Positions 17,707-27,000 of a DNA stretch of 64,000 nt are shown here, piece after piece. Position 1 is the first letter of the stretch. Each line of letters opens with the position of its first letter. The position numbers and the translations under genes were made by a program. This stretch comes from Pricia mediterranea (GTDB lineage Bacteria; Bacteroidota; Bacteroidia; Flavobacteriales; Flavobacteriaceae), in the NCBI RefSeq assembly GCF_032248455.1, contig NZ_JAVTTP010000001.1:2664501-2728500 (forward strand), given 5' to 3'. The notes below the pieces were generated by a model, which saw nothing but the letters and a program-made list of their open reading frames with translations, made no database searches and had not been told where the DNA came from.

Positions 17707-18023
17707 TGTGAAGAAATTAGACTGACCGAACTGCAAATGGTCATAACCTCGCCCACCGGTTCTGATTTCAGTTTTCTGAATTCCATTAAAGTGTATATTG
17801 CCTCTGAGGGACTTGAAGAAGTCTTGATTGCCGAGCAAGAGGTTCCGGATGGTGTAGGGAGTACCTTAGATGTCGATGTCCTAGATATTGATTTGCAGGA
17901 GTATATTAAAAAAGACGAGTTCAACTTACGAATTAAACGGTGACCGACGAAATCATCGAATCCGACCACGAAATCGATATCACTTCGACGTTCTTCGTGG
18001 ATGCAAGGATTCTGGGGATATAG
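17707..18023 (+). pseudogene. C-terminal remnant of a beta-sandwich lipoprotein gene, frameshifted
   Basis: An open frame reads from about 17707 (EEIRLTELQMVITSPTG) to a stop at 17941-17943 after EFNLRIKR. Shifting back by one base at 17940 continues the same kind of sequence (VTDEIIESDHEIDI, then FFVDARILGI) to a stop at 18021-18023. Together these read like the C-terminal 100 or so residues of a secreted flavobacterial protein. No start, signal peptide or N-terminal half is present; an in-frame stop lies at 17695-17697. I judge it a truncated, frameshifted gene fragment left after tyrS. The family name is not recognised with certainty. Confidence 0.6.
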
Positions 18024-18222
18024 TCCGCATTATTGGTATCCCAGTTCGGTATTTTACTTTTCGAAGAGTTTGTCGCACAACGGCGAGATTCAATTCTTTC
18101 ATGATGCCGTCAACGCGGCCCTCGATGTTTTTCAAATTAACGTGAAAATCGTTCGCGGTAAGCTTTGCTCCATATCCAAAAATGTCGTAATTTACTAAGG
18201 TTCGATTGTTTACGTCCAACAA
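17980..18222 (-). other. possible second gene remnant or small ORF, 80 codons
   Basis: A minus-strand frame of 80 codons overlaps the 3' end of the plus-strand remnant. Its first 50 residues (for example DIFGYGAKLTANDFHVNLKN) look protein-like and recall AsmA-type repeats, while the last 20 do not. It could be a fragment of another gene or chance. The rest of the 17.7-18.24 kb gap holds nothing else recognisable apart from the start region of the slipin gene. Confidence 0.2.
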
Positions 18223-18240
18223 TCATAATCAGCCTAGACT

Positions 18241-18999
18241 ATGAACCCATTATTTTTTATAGGTATCTTATTCCTATTGTTCCTCTTTGGGGGCATTCGG
18301 ATCATTTTTGAATATAAGCGGGCCTTAAAATTCAGATTCGGAAAATACATCAAGACGCTGCAACCAGGACTTCGATGGATAATTCCTTTTGTGGAGACCG
18401 TTCAAATCGTAGATATCCGTGTAATCACTATTAACATTGTCTCTCAAGAGGTCATGACGGAAGATAACGTGCCCTGCAGCATAGATGGCGTGGTTTTTTT
18501 CCAGATTAGCGACCCTGAAAAAGCCGTACTGGAGGTCGAGGAATATAAATTTGCCATTACGCAATTATCGCAGGCCGCATTGAGGGATGTTTGCGGTAAG
18601 GTCGAATTGGATACCATTCTTTCTAAACGGGAGGAAATGGGAAACAATATCAAGCAGATAGTGATGGAAGAGACTTACAAATGGGGTATCGACATCATCG
18701 ACGTGAAAATCAAGGATATTCAATTGCCCGAGAATATGAGAAGGATGATGGCCAATCAAGCCGAGGCGGAACGTTCGCGCAGGGCACGTATAATCCTTGC
18801 CCTTGCGGAGGAACAGGCCGCTGGCAAATTGTTGGAGGCCGGGAAGCTAATGGACCAATCCCCCTCGGCCATTAAATTAAGGCTGTATCAAACCCTTTCG
18901 AACATAGCTGCCGAAAAGAATTCCACCATCCTCTTTCCATTTCCGGAAGAGGTATTGCCAAAGCGTCAAGATCCAGATGACAAGGGTCAAGGCTCGTGA
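18241..18999 (+). CDS. slipin/stomatin-like SPFH-domain membrane protein
   Basis: A 252-residue SPFH (band 7) protein. Residues 1-20 form an N-terminal hydrophobic anchor (MNPLFFIGILFLLFLFGG). The SPFH domain follows (about 22-185), with YKRALKFRFGKYIKTLQPGLRWIIPF at its start and VMTEDNVPCSIDGVVFFQI in the core. A coiled region rich in Ala and Glu (MANQAEAERSRRA, ALAEEQAAGKL) comes next, then a short tail. Slipins form oligomeric membrane scaffolds that may influence protease activity or lipid microdomains; no NfeD-like partner gene is adjacent here. It converges with the phosphoesterase gene 17 bp downstream. Confidence 0.93.
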   Translation: MNPLFFIGILFLLFLFGGIRIIFEYKRALKFRFGKYIKTLQPGLRWIIPFVETVQIVDIRVITINIVSQEVMTEDNVPCSIDGVVFFQISDPEKAVLEVEEYKFAITQLSQAALRDVCGKVELDTILSKREEMGNNIKQIVMEETYKWGIDIIDVKIKDIQLPENMRRMMANQAEAERSRRARIILALAEEQAAGKLLEAGKLMDQSPSAIKLRLYQTLSNIAAEKNSTILFPFPEEVLPKRQDPDDKGQGS

Positions 19000-19016
19000 T
19001 GAAAAGGTTTCTTGAT

Positions 19017-19919
19017 CTAATACTTCGTCGTATTATAATCGATAAGTTGCTGTGGTCCTTCCAGCAGCACTCGTACTACCCGTAGTGTACCATCTTCGGT
19101 GGTCGCTATCTGCCATTTGATAAGTGAAATTTGCCCTCCCTCGATCTCGATTCCGGTAATACTCCGAGGGTGCACGCAGCTACCGTCGTTAAAAAAGGGA
19201 ATATCGCCTGGTTCGGGAAATCGGGGGCGATGGGTATGGCCCGTCACCGTAATCGGACCGTTGTTCTGCAACATCCACTTTTTGATACGGCGCTCAATCT
19301 TGATCAGTTCCTTATAATTCTTGGCGGGATTGGTGGGATCCGCAATGCCCCACACCTGAAGGGGTTTCCAGAGCACCCGGACCAGAAATCGGCCCCAACG
19401 CCAAAATGTGTAGTTCCACCAATCGACCTGATGGCCGTGTGTCAGAAAAATTTCCTGCTTTGTCCTCGTGTGTTGAAGTACGAGGGCCTCGTTATAGGTA
19501 ATACCTTCAAAAAGCTCTTTCGATTCGCCATCGATGGGTTCGAAATAACTGCTTAGATGGGCTTTTACATAATCGGGATCCTTATAGACCATGTCGTGAT
19601 TGCCCCATATCATATGCAGCCTTCCTGCAAGATGGAATTGGCGCAGAAGGCCATAAATATTCTTATGGGCTTCGAAAATCGATTCAAAATGAATGTTTTC
19701 CCAAAGCTCATCGCCATCGCCCAGCTCGCAGTATTCAAACCCATTATCATAGTAGAAGTTCAGGGCGTGAAAGTAGATGTTGCGGTTGTTCGCAAAGTCA
19801 TCGGCAAAACTGTTATCGCCCCTGTGGCAGTCGCTGAAAAAAATAAACTTTGAACTATCGTCAAAGGTTAGCCTTTTTGCATTTCTAAATGCACGGGATA
19901 AGCGGGAGTTTGAAGACAT
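19017..19919 (-). CDS. calcineurin-like metallophosphoesterase
   Basis: A 300-residue soluble phosphoesterase with the full set of metal-ligand motifs in order: FFSDCHRGD (about residues 27-35), ELGDGDELW (about 65), IWGNHDM (about 104), FLTHGHQVD (about 158) and VTGHTHRPRF (about 224). There is no signal peptide, so it acts in the cytoplasm. The GDGDELW form and overall size resemble UDP-diacylglucosamine hydrolase-like and related enzymes, but the lipid-A residues cannot be confirmed, so the substrate is left open. It is convergent with the slipin gene and upstream of a 369-bp gap. Confidence 0.88.
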   Translation of the reverse strand: MSSNSRLSRAFRNAKRLTFDDSSKFIFFSDCHRGDNSFADDFANNRNIYFHALNFYYDNGFEYCELGDGDELWENIHFESIFEAHKNIYGLLRQFHLAGRLHMIWGNHDMVYKDPDYVKAHLSSYFEPIDGESKELFEGITYNEALVLQHTRTKQEIFLTHGHQVDWWNYTFWRWGRFLVRVLWKPLQVWGIADPTNPAKNYKELIKIERRIKKWMLQNNGPITVTGHTHRPRFPEPGDIPFFNDGSCVHPRSITGIEIEGGQISLIKWQIATTEDGTLRVVRVLLEGPQQLIDYNTTKY

Positions 19920-20288
19920 TTGTGGTCAGGGTTGCAAGATGTACCGAATCGCTAAGATACCGAATGTGGAGTTTATTTGAGCCACAGCGACCAACTCCAT
20001 TCTTACAATTTGCCAGCTTGTTATAATGGCGGAGAATTGAACGGGAAACTGTTGATGTCTTCAGCCAGTGTGCTTTCAAGCTGCAGGCTATCAAGTATCG
20101 AGCTCCGGAAACGACCTCTATCTTTAGGAATCCCAAGTTCCTTCGGCGCCTATCCTATTCACTATTAAAATCCCGTAATTCTATGATAGGATTGCTTTTG
20201 TCGGTTCCTATTCCCGTGGTAGAAGCCCGCGGGGGAGTTGTGGTATTTCTTTCGTAATTTTGCAAATGCAATAACGATTACTATTACG
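19920..20288 (+). other. 369-bp divergent intergenic region
   Basis: This is the region between the phosphoesterase (minus) and GAF-protein (plus) genes. No protein with family-like sequence was seen on either strand. The only recognised signal is the -7 box at 20255-20262 for the GAF-protein gene. Confidence 0.5.
20255..20262 (+). promoter_or_regulatory. -7 element TAATTTTG for the GAF-protein gene
   Basis: TAATTTTG matches TAnnTTTG and lies 26 nt before the ATG at 20289. A TTG at 20238-20240 is only 14 nt upstream, shorter than the usual spacing. The box falls inside the upstream extension of the frame, so the ATG at 20289 is the better start. Confidence 0.5.
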
Positions 20289-22670
20289 ATGAACGACAAG
20301 GGCGCCGACGGATACCCACTGATACAGCTCATCAGCTTTGACAAGCTGCTGCAGCGGTACGATACCATGGCCCAGGGCGAGGACGAATTTTTGGCAAAAA
20401 AGGCCCGCCACATTTTGGAGGTGCAGAAGCCATACCCCGAGTTGCGGGATGGGTTTACCGATCTCTCCCTACTTGAAAAGCACAAAGATGTCATAGAGAC
20501 TTTATTGCACGATGTATTTCCGGAGGTGCTTACACATAATGAGATAAAAGCGGCATCCTTACCCTTTGACGATATCATTTTCAATCCCTCCGAGCGGTTC
20601 AAGAAAATCCTGAAGAATGCTGGAGGAGACGACTTTGTGCCCGTACTGCGCAATATGCCTGGAGATCAGATGTACATTGTTACCGCGACGGTCATCCTAA
20701 ATTTTTATTACGGGTTTTACTTTGATTTCAAAAGACCTTTGTTTTATGACATTCCCGATGCCAACGGGGTCATGCGGCATTATCGGATTTTATACAACGC
20801 CGACTTTATGGAAATCTTGCCTGCGGAAAAACCAAGAACACTGACCCGCGCCGATGTCGATGAACTTTTGGACAACTTCAACGATGTCGAGCTTTGGAAA
20901 GACAAAATTCCACCGAACAGTTTTATCGCCAAGGGATTTGTCATTTCCAATATTTTCGACGTAACCGCAGAGCACGCCATCTCGGAAATAAAGTCAAGTT
21001 TGATCGCCAGCGATAAACGGGGTGGCGAAAATTTCATCTCTAACTTTCAGGATACGTTCAGGTCTTTCTTTAACGAACCAACGATACAGGCCGGGTTCGT
21101 GCGGTACGATGCCAAAGAAAATCGCTTTGAACGGGTTTACGGTGCCGGCATTCGGAGCTTTATTCTGCAGGATGCAGACACGCTATCCTGTGAAGACGCA
21201 CTGTGTCAAAAATCGTATCAAAAACTATTAAGGGATAACAATCATTTTGCCATATCCCATGTCGATAGGTGCGCTGAAGAAACGAAAGGCATTCAACCCT
21301 ACAAAAGTCTATCGGAACTTGGTATCAAAAGTGCCGTTCTGGCCCCGATTGCCGATAAAGGAAGATTATTGGGAATACTGGAGCTTGTATCGACTAAGAC
21401 AAATGCATTGAACAGTGTCAACGCCACTAAGCTCAAAGACGTAATGCCCTTTATAATATCGGCCGTTGTTCGCTCTGAAATTGAAGAAAGCAATCGGATC
21501 GATGCCATAATCCAAAATGAGTGCACTTCCGTACACGAATCGGTTTACTGGCGATTTCAAGAAGAGGCCCGTCGTTTTATCATAGACGATTTGGAAGGGG
21601 AACAGCCGGTTTTTAGTGAAATTGTTTTTAAAAACGTATATCCTCTGTATGGCCAGATTGATATAAAAGATTCATCAGAGGCCAGAAATCTGGCCGTTCA
21701 ACGTGACTTGATGATACAGCTCTCCGAAATCAACGATATATTGGCTACCGCTTGGAAAATAGAAAGGCTGCCGATTTACGAAGAGCTTATGTTCAGGGTA
21801 AATGATCATATCGATGGAATTCGAAATAGGCTCGATACCAATGATGAACAGGGAATTTTCAATTTTGTACAAACCCAGATAAGCCCCGTATTGCAGCATC
21901 TCAGGAGTTCAGACCCTGTTTTGCAAGATTTAGTGACCGCTTACGAGGCCTCGATCGATATGGGGACCGAGTCGTATTACGATCATCGTAGAAATTATGA
22001 TGAAAGCGTGATGGAAATCAATAAGAGGTTAGCTACCCATATGGATAAAAAGCAGGAAGTGGCCCAAGCCATGTTTCCGCATTATTTTGAACGTTATAAG
22101 ACCGATGGCATAGAACACAATATGTATATCGGCAACTCAATTGTAGATAATGATGGCTTTGATATAATTTATCTGAACAATCTTCGATTATGGCAGCTGC
22201 AGGTCATGTGCGAAATGGAAAACCTTCACTATAAATGGAAGCCCAAGTTGTCGACTGCCCTTGATGTAGCCTCCATGATCCTTGTTTACAATACCTCACT
22301 ATCCATTCGTTTCCGGATGGACGAAAAAAGATTCGATGTCGATGGTACTTACAATGCCCGTTATGAGGTAATTAAAAAACGCATCGACAAATCGTTCATA
22401 AAGGGCACAAAGGAGAGGCTCACCCAGCCGGGAAAAATGGTTGTCGTATATTCCCAAGAAAAGGACGAACTGGAATATCTACGGTACATAAAATTTCTGA
22501 AGTCGAAAGGTTTTTTTACCGGCAAGGTTGAAATCGTTGATTTGCAAGGAGTACAGGGTGTTTCTGGACTTAAGGCCATTCGGGCCGATATTCTCTATAA
22601 AGCCGATGGCGACGGTCCAACGGAAAAAACCTACACCTACGATGACCTAATGGCAGAGTTGGAAAAATGA
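20289..22670 (+). CDS. large GAF-domain protein of unknown function
   Basis: A 793-residue cytosolic protein without signal peptide or membrane segments. Residues about 245-400 form a GAF-like sensor domain (NFISNFQDTFRSFF, then SELGIKSAVLAPIADKGRLLGILELVS). The N-terminal 240 residues and C-terminal 390 residues match nothing I can name; the C-terminal part includes HYKWKPKLSTALDVASMILVY and a final region with VVVYSQEKDELEYLRY. No HTH, histidine kinase, GGDEF or phosphodiesterase motif was seen. I know similar-length GAF proteins from other flavobacteria. It converges with the HD/Pycsar-effector-like gene, 109 bp apart. The start MNDKGADGYP follows the -7 box by 26 bp. Confidence 0.85.
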   Translation: MNDKGADGYPLIQLISFDKLLQRYDTMAQGEDEFLAKKARHILEVQKPYPELRDGFTDLSLLEKHKDVIETLLHDVFPEVLTHNEIKAASLPFDDIIFNPSERFKKILKNAGGDDFVPVLRNMPGDQMYIVTATVILNFYYGFYFDFKRPLFYDIPDANGVMRHYRILYNADFMEILPAEKPRTLTRADVDELLDNFNDVELWKDKIPPNSFIAKGFVISNIFDVTAEHAISEIKSSLIASDKRGGENFISNFQDTFRSFFNEPTIQAGFVRYDAKENRFERVYGAGIRSFILQDADTLSCEDALCQKSYQKLLRDNNHFAISHVDRCAEETKGIQPYKSLSELGIKSAVLAPIADKGRLLGILELVSTKTNALNSVNATKLKDVMPFIISAVVRSEIEESNRIDAIIQNECTSVHESVYWRFQEEARRFIIDDLEGEQPVFSEIVFKNVYPLYGQIDIKDSSEARNLAVQRDLMIQLSEINDILATAWKIERLPIYEELMFRVNDHIDGIRNRLDTNDEQGIFNFVQTQISPVLQHLRSSDPVLQDLVTAYEASIDMGTESYYDHRRNYDESVMEINKRLATHMDKKQEVAQAMFPHYFERYKTDGIEHNMYIGNSIVDNDGFDIIYLNNLRLWQLQVMCEMENLHYKWKPKLSTALDVASMILVYNTSLSIRFRMDEKRFDVDGTYNARYEVIKKRIDKSFIKGTKERLTQPGKMVVVYSQEKDELEYLRYIKFLKSKGFFTGKVEIVDLQGVQGVSGLKAIRADILYKADGDGPTEKTYTYDDLMAELEK

Positions 22671-22779
22671 GTTTAAAAGTTTATGGGGTTATGCGATTGT
22701 GGGATTATGCGGTAGCTGGTTTTTGTATTTGACCTTTTTACGGGTAGATGTTCAGCTATGATTTTAAGCGCTAAATGTA

Positions 22780-24012
22780 TTAAGTCGGCAGTTCAATGAT
22801 TCTGTCGGGACCGTAAAACTTGAGTGCTACAAAAAACGCGATGACCGAAAGCACCATCCCTATCATAAAGATAGTGTAGGTCCATCGTAACAGTGCGTAT
22901 TTCCGGTTCAATACCACACCTAAAAAATAAAGGTCTTTGGTCATGGTGTTATAGACATAGGCTTGATCTTTTAGTAGTTCTTGTATGGCCCACTCATAAT
23001 CTTTCAGGTCCATTTTATGAAAATTACCGAAAAAGAGGAGATTGACCTTTTGGTCCTTTACGTCATCCTTGGTAAATTCCCCGGTCGTGACATTGGGCCG
23101 AGTGGCTGCCACTGACATGATCATCGACACTACACTGAATAGTACAAAAATGGCCGCCGGGTAAATGAGGTAGTCGTTCGATGGGTTGTCGAGCTTGGGC
23201 AGCAGGTTCGACAAAACAAGCGAGATAATAATGGCATTCACCGATAGCAAAATATTCGCCTTGGTATCGGCAATATCGCTGAGCTTTAGGTGATTTCGCA
23301 TCGAAACACGGTACATGGTCTGTATGGCGCGTTCTGGGCTTTTATCTTTGTATTTATTTTTCAAACGGGCCTTCATATCCTCCCGTTTGGCTCTTTTTTC
23401 GATTTTCTGCTTGTTCTTGATTAAGCTCTGTAAATTTTCGTCCTTGGTTTCTTGCCAATTGTCCTTGGCGTATTGCGTATAAAAACGGTGCTCGGTTTGG
23501 AACATTTCGATGTTCATATCGCGCCATTCTTCTTGAGTGTATTCGGCAACACCCAGTTTTGAGAGTTCTTCCCGTAACAGTTCCGAGGTCTCTACGTAAC
23601 TGTCCGAACCGAAATGCGACGAATCGGCATCCCGGATAATTTTAGCGGATAGATTTTTCGGTTCGGTATGCCGTTGAGTGGCCATGATTAGTTCCTGCAC
23701 CTTCTTAATGGTTCTGCCGTCGCAATTTTCTTTCTTTAAAAAAATTTCCGCAATCTCGCAGCTGGCCGCTTCGTGGTTTTCATGGCCCTGCGTGTAACCT
23801 GTATCGTGCAGCCAGGCGGCCAACGTCAACGCCTGCTTTTCCGAATCGTCCAATCGATAATTTTCAAACAATTCTTTAGTACTTTTGACTACTCTTTGAG
23901 TATGGCGAAGGTTGTGGTAGAGATAATCGGGATTCAATTCGTTGGACAGTAGATCGGTGACAAAAGCTTCGGTTTTTTTGATCAAATCGGACATTGGATG
24001 CGGTTTATTCAT
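22780..24012 (-). CDS. HD-domain hydrolase fused to a Pycsar-effector-like (DUF5706) membrane domain
   Basis: A 410-residue two-part protein. Residues about 28-150 form an HD phosphohydrolase domain with the ligands His37 (NLRHTQRVV), His69-Asp70 (AAWLHDTGY) and a later Asp in IIRDADSSHFG. A charged helical linker (Lys/Arg/Glu-rich, about 170-225) leads to a C-terminal region with hydrophobic segments around ILLSVNAIIISLVLSNLL, LIYPAAIFVLFSVVSMIMSV and YTIFMIGMVLSVIAFFVAL. The block around MRNHLKLSDIADTKAN followed by these segments is typical of DUF5706, the domain of the Pycsar effector PycTM. HD domains often cleave nucleotides or cyclic nucleotides. No nucleotide cyclase is adjacent, so a defence role is only a possibility. 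Divergent from the outer-membrane phosphoesterase gene with 49 bp between starts. Confidence 0.85.
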   Translation of the reverse strand: MNKPHPMSDLIKKTEAFVTDLLSNELNPDYLYHNLRHTQRVVKSTKELFENYRLDDSEKQALTLAAWLHDTGYTQGHENHEAASCEIAEIFLKKENCDGRTIKKVQELIMATQRHTEPKNLSAKIIRDADSSHFGSDSYVETSELLREELSKLGVAEYTQEEWRDMNIEMFQTEHRFYTQYAKDNWQETKDENLQSLIKNKQKIEKRAKREDMKARLKNKYKDKSPERAIQTMYRVSMRNHLKLSDIADTKANILLSVNAIIISLVLSNLLPKLDNPSNDYLIYPAAIFVLFSVVSMIMSVAATRPNVTTGEFTKDDVKDQKVNLLFFGNFHKMDLKDYEWAIQELLKDQAYVYNTMTKDLYFLGVVLNRKYALLRWTYTIFMIGMVLSVIAFFVALKFYGPDRIIELPT

Positions 24013-24026
24013 TCAAATTACCTTTG
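23994..24026 (+). promoter_or_regulatory. promoter for the phosphoesterase-barrel gene
   Basis: TTG at 23994-23996 is followed after 22 nt by TACCTTTG at 24019-24026, matching TTG-N17-23-TAnnTTTG. The -7 box lies 36 nt before the ATG at 24062 and overlaps the beginning of the divergent HD gene's leader. Confidence 0.5.
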
Positions 24027-24061
24027 GTATCCCAAAGTACGAAATTAAGAGGCTATTTGCC

Positions 24062-27000
24062 ATGATGCAATATAAACTATTATTCTTCTTGCTTATTTTA
24101 ACGGTTTCAAGCGGATGTTCTTCCTACAAGGCCAAATACGCCGATGGCGCAATTAAGGATGATACATCCAGCAAGAAAGAAGTATCCCACACTTTTTACC
24201 TTATTGGGGATGCGGGCAAATCGCCCTATGGGGGGATGAAGGATGCCCTGAAACTTTTCAAAAAAAAATTGGATAGTGCCAATGCCAACAGTACTGCAAT
24301 ATTTCTGGGGGATAATATCTATCCTGCCGGGATGCCCGACCCAATAGATTCTACGAAGGCCTACTTACGGGCCAAGAGCGATATCGATGCCCAAATCAAG
24401 ACCTTGGAAAATTTTGGGGGGAATCCATTTTTTATCCCGGGAAACCACGATTGGTACACCGAGGGATTGATCGGTCTGAAACGCGAGCAAGATTATATTC
24501 AAGGAGCCCTGGGCAGAGATGACGTATTCTTCCCGCAAGACGGATGCCCCCTGAAAACTATCGAGGTCAATGACGATATTGCCATAATCGTTCTCGATAC
24601 GGAATGGTATCTCGTTAATTGGAACAAACATCCCACTATAAACGATGGGTGTACTATCAAGAGCCGAAGTCAGTTCTGGTTACAACTTGAAGCTGCCATA
24701 AGACAGAATAGCCACCGCACCACCCTTATCGCTATGCACCACCCGATGTTTACCTACGGGCAGCATGGGGGGCAGTTCACGTTCCGGCAAAATTTGTATC
24801 CCAAGGGAAATATCGGTCCGATTCCCTTAGTAGGCAGTATCATCGATGTGCTGCGCAAAACGACCGGCACCTCAATCGAAGATCAACAGAACAAGCGGTA
24901 CACCGAACTGAAAGACCGTCTAATCACCTTGGCCCAGTATTCAGAAAATGTAATCTTGGCCTCGGGCCATGAACATACTCTGCAATATATCGTCGAGAAG
25001 AACACCCCACAGATCGTTAGTGGTTCGGGGTCAAAAATGGACGGGGCCCGATTGCTGAACGGAAGCCGCTTCGCTACGGGACGGCGGGGTTATGCCATTT
25101 TGGAAGTGTACACGGATGGATCTTCCCGGGTAAACTTCTTTGCGGTCAACGATGATAATGTCGAAAAGGAAGATTTTATGTTTACCGCGGAGGTCCTTCC
25201 TCCCGATCGCGGGAATTACGAGGATGTTTGTTTCGCAGATTTTCATCCGACGACAAAAACGCAGATCTATACCGAGAAAAAGGTTGACAGAGGCGGCTTT
25301 TTTAGATTTTTGTGGGGGGATCGGTACCGGAAGCTCTATGCCACAGAGGTAACCGCTCCGACGGTCAGGCTCGATACGCTTTTCGGTGGGGTGGAGCCAT
25401 TGCAGAAAATGGGGGGCCACCAATCCAGATCCTTAAGGTTGCAGGCAGAAAATGGTAATGAATACTTGATGCGCGCTCTTAAAAAAGATGCCGAACTGTA
25501 TCTAAAGACCATGGCGCTCCAAAATAAATATGTCGTCGGCGATTTTGGGAATACCTTGAGCGAGGGTCTGCTCATGGACTTTTACTCGGGATCCCACCCC
25601 TATGCCCCGTTGGCGGTCGGACCGCTGTCCGATGCCATAGGTCTTTACCACACGAACCCAAAGCTGTATTACGTGCCGAAACAACCTGCCTTGAAAAACT
25701 TCGATCAAGGCTTCGGCGATGCACTGTACTTTATCGAGGCCTATGCAGGCAACGGTACCAACGAGCTAAAGGAGTTCGGATATGCTAACGAGATCAAAAG
25801 TAGCAATGAAGTGCTGGAGAACATTCGCGAAGATGAAAAATACGAAGTCGATACTCAATTGTACCTTCGGGCACGACTTTTCGATATGGTGGTCGGCGAT
25901 TGGAACCGCCGCACCGATCAATGGCTATGGGCCGCCTTCAAAGACGACGAGACTGATAAAACCATTTATAGGCCCATCCCTACGGACAGAGACATGGTTT
26001 TCTCAAAGCATAGTGACGGACTACTGATGCGGTTCGCTACCCGAATTTTGCCCACATTAGGTTTGATGGAGGGCTTCGGCGATGAAATCGAAAATGTCAA
26101 AGGCTTCAATTCGTCGCCTCGAAGCTATTTCCTCGATATGGCCTTACTGGCCGAGACTACTTTAGCGGATTGGAAGGAACAGGCAAGATTTATCCGTGAC
26201 CATATAACGGATGCCGTTATCGAACGGGCCATGTCGGAGTTTCCGGAAGCGGTGCAAAAAAAGAGTGCTCCCGAAATCAAAAGCAATTTTCTGGCACGAC
26301 TTGCTGATTTGGAGCGTACGGCTGCAGCCTACTACAAGGTATTGAACAAATACGCCGTGGTAACGGGCACGGACAATGAGGATAGCTTCGAAATCGATAT
26401 CCTGAACAAGAACGAGATCGAAATAAAGGTATATCGCAATGAAAACGGCGTAAAAGACCGACTTTTTTTCCGGAAAAGATTCAACTCTGCCGTTACCCGG
26501 GAAATATGGGTGTACGGCCTTGACGGTAAAGATAGGTTCGAGGTATCCGGAGAACATCGAAGCGCAATAAAGCTGAGATTGACCGGTGGGGCCGGTAACG
26601 ATAGCTACGATTTGAAAGAAGGGGGGAACGTCGCGGTCTACGATTATCGATCGAAAAAGAATATCTTCAACAATACTGGGGGTGCTAAAATAAGGATGAC
26701 CGACGATTACGATACTAATACATACCTGCCGATGCAATTACGCAATTCGACAAATCGGATTGAACCCATCATAGGCTATAATTCTGACGAAGGGCTGAAG
26801 ATCAGCTTGGGCGATACGTATATTTATGAAGGCTTCAGGAAAAACCCTTTCACACAAAAACATAAGCTCGATGCCGCTTTTTATTTTGCCACGAGTGGAT
26901 TTAAGCTGGGTTATAGCGGGGAATATGCCCACGTTTTCGAAAATTGGAATTTAGAGACCGCCGCCCATTTTACCAGTCCGAATTACACGATCAATTTTTT

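Noticed and set aside
19885-20136. 83-codon minus-strand frame in the 19.9-20.3 kb gap
   Set aside because: The composition is not protein-like and it overlaps the start of the phosphoesterase gene.
20289-24012. A complete Pycsar or CBASS defence operon
   Set aside because: No nucleotide cyclase was found on either side and the two genes are convergent, so only an effector-like domain can be claimed.
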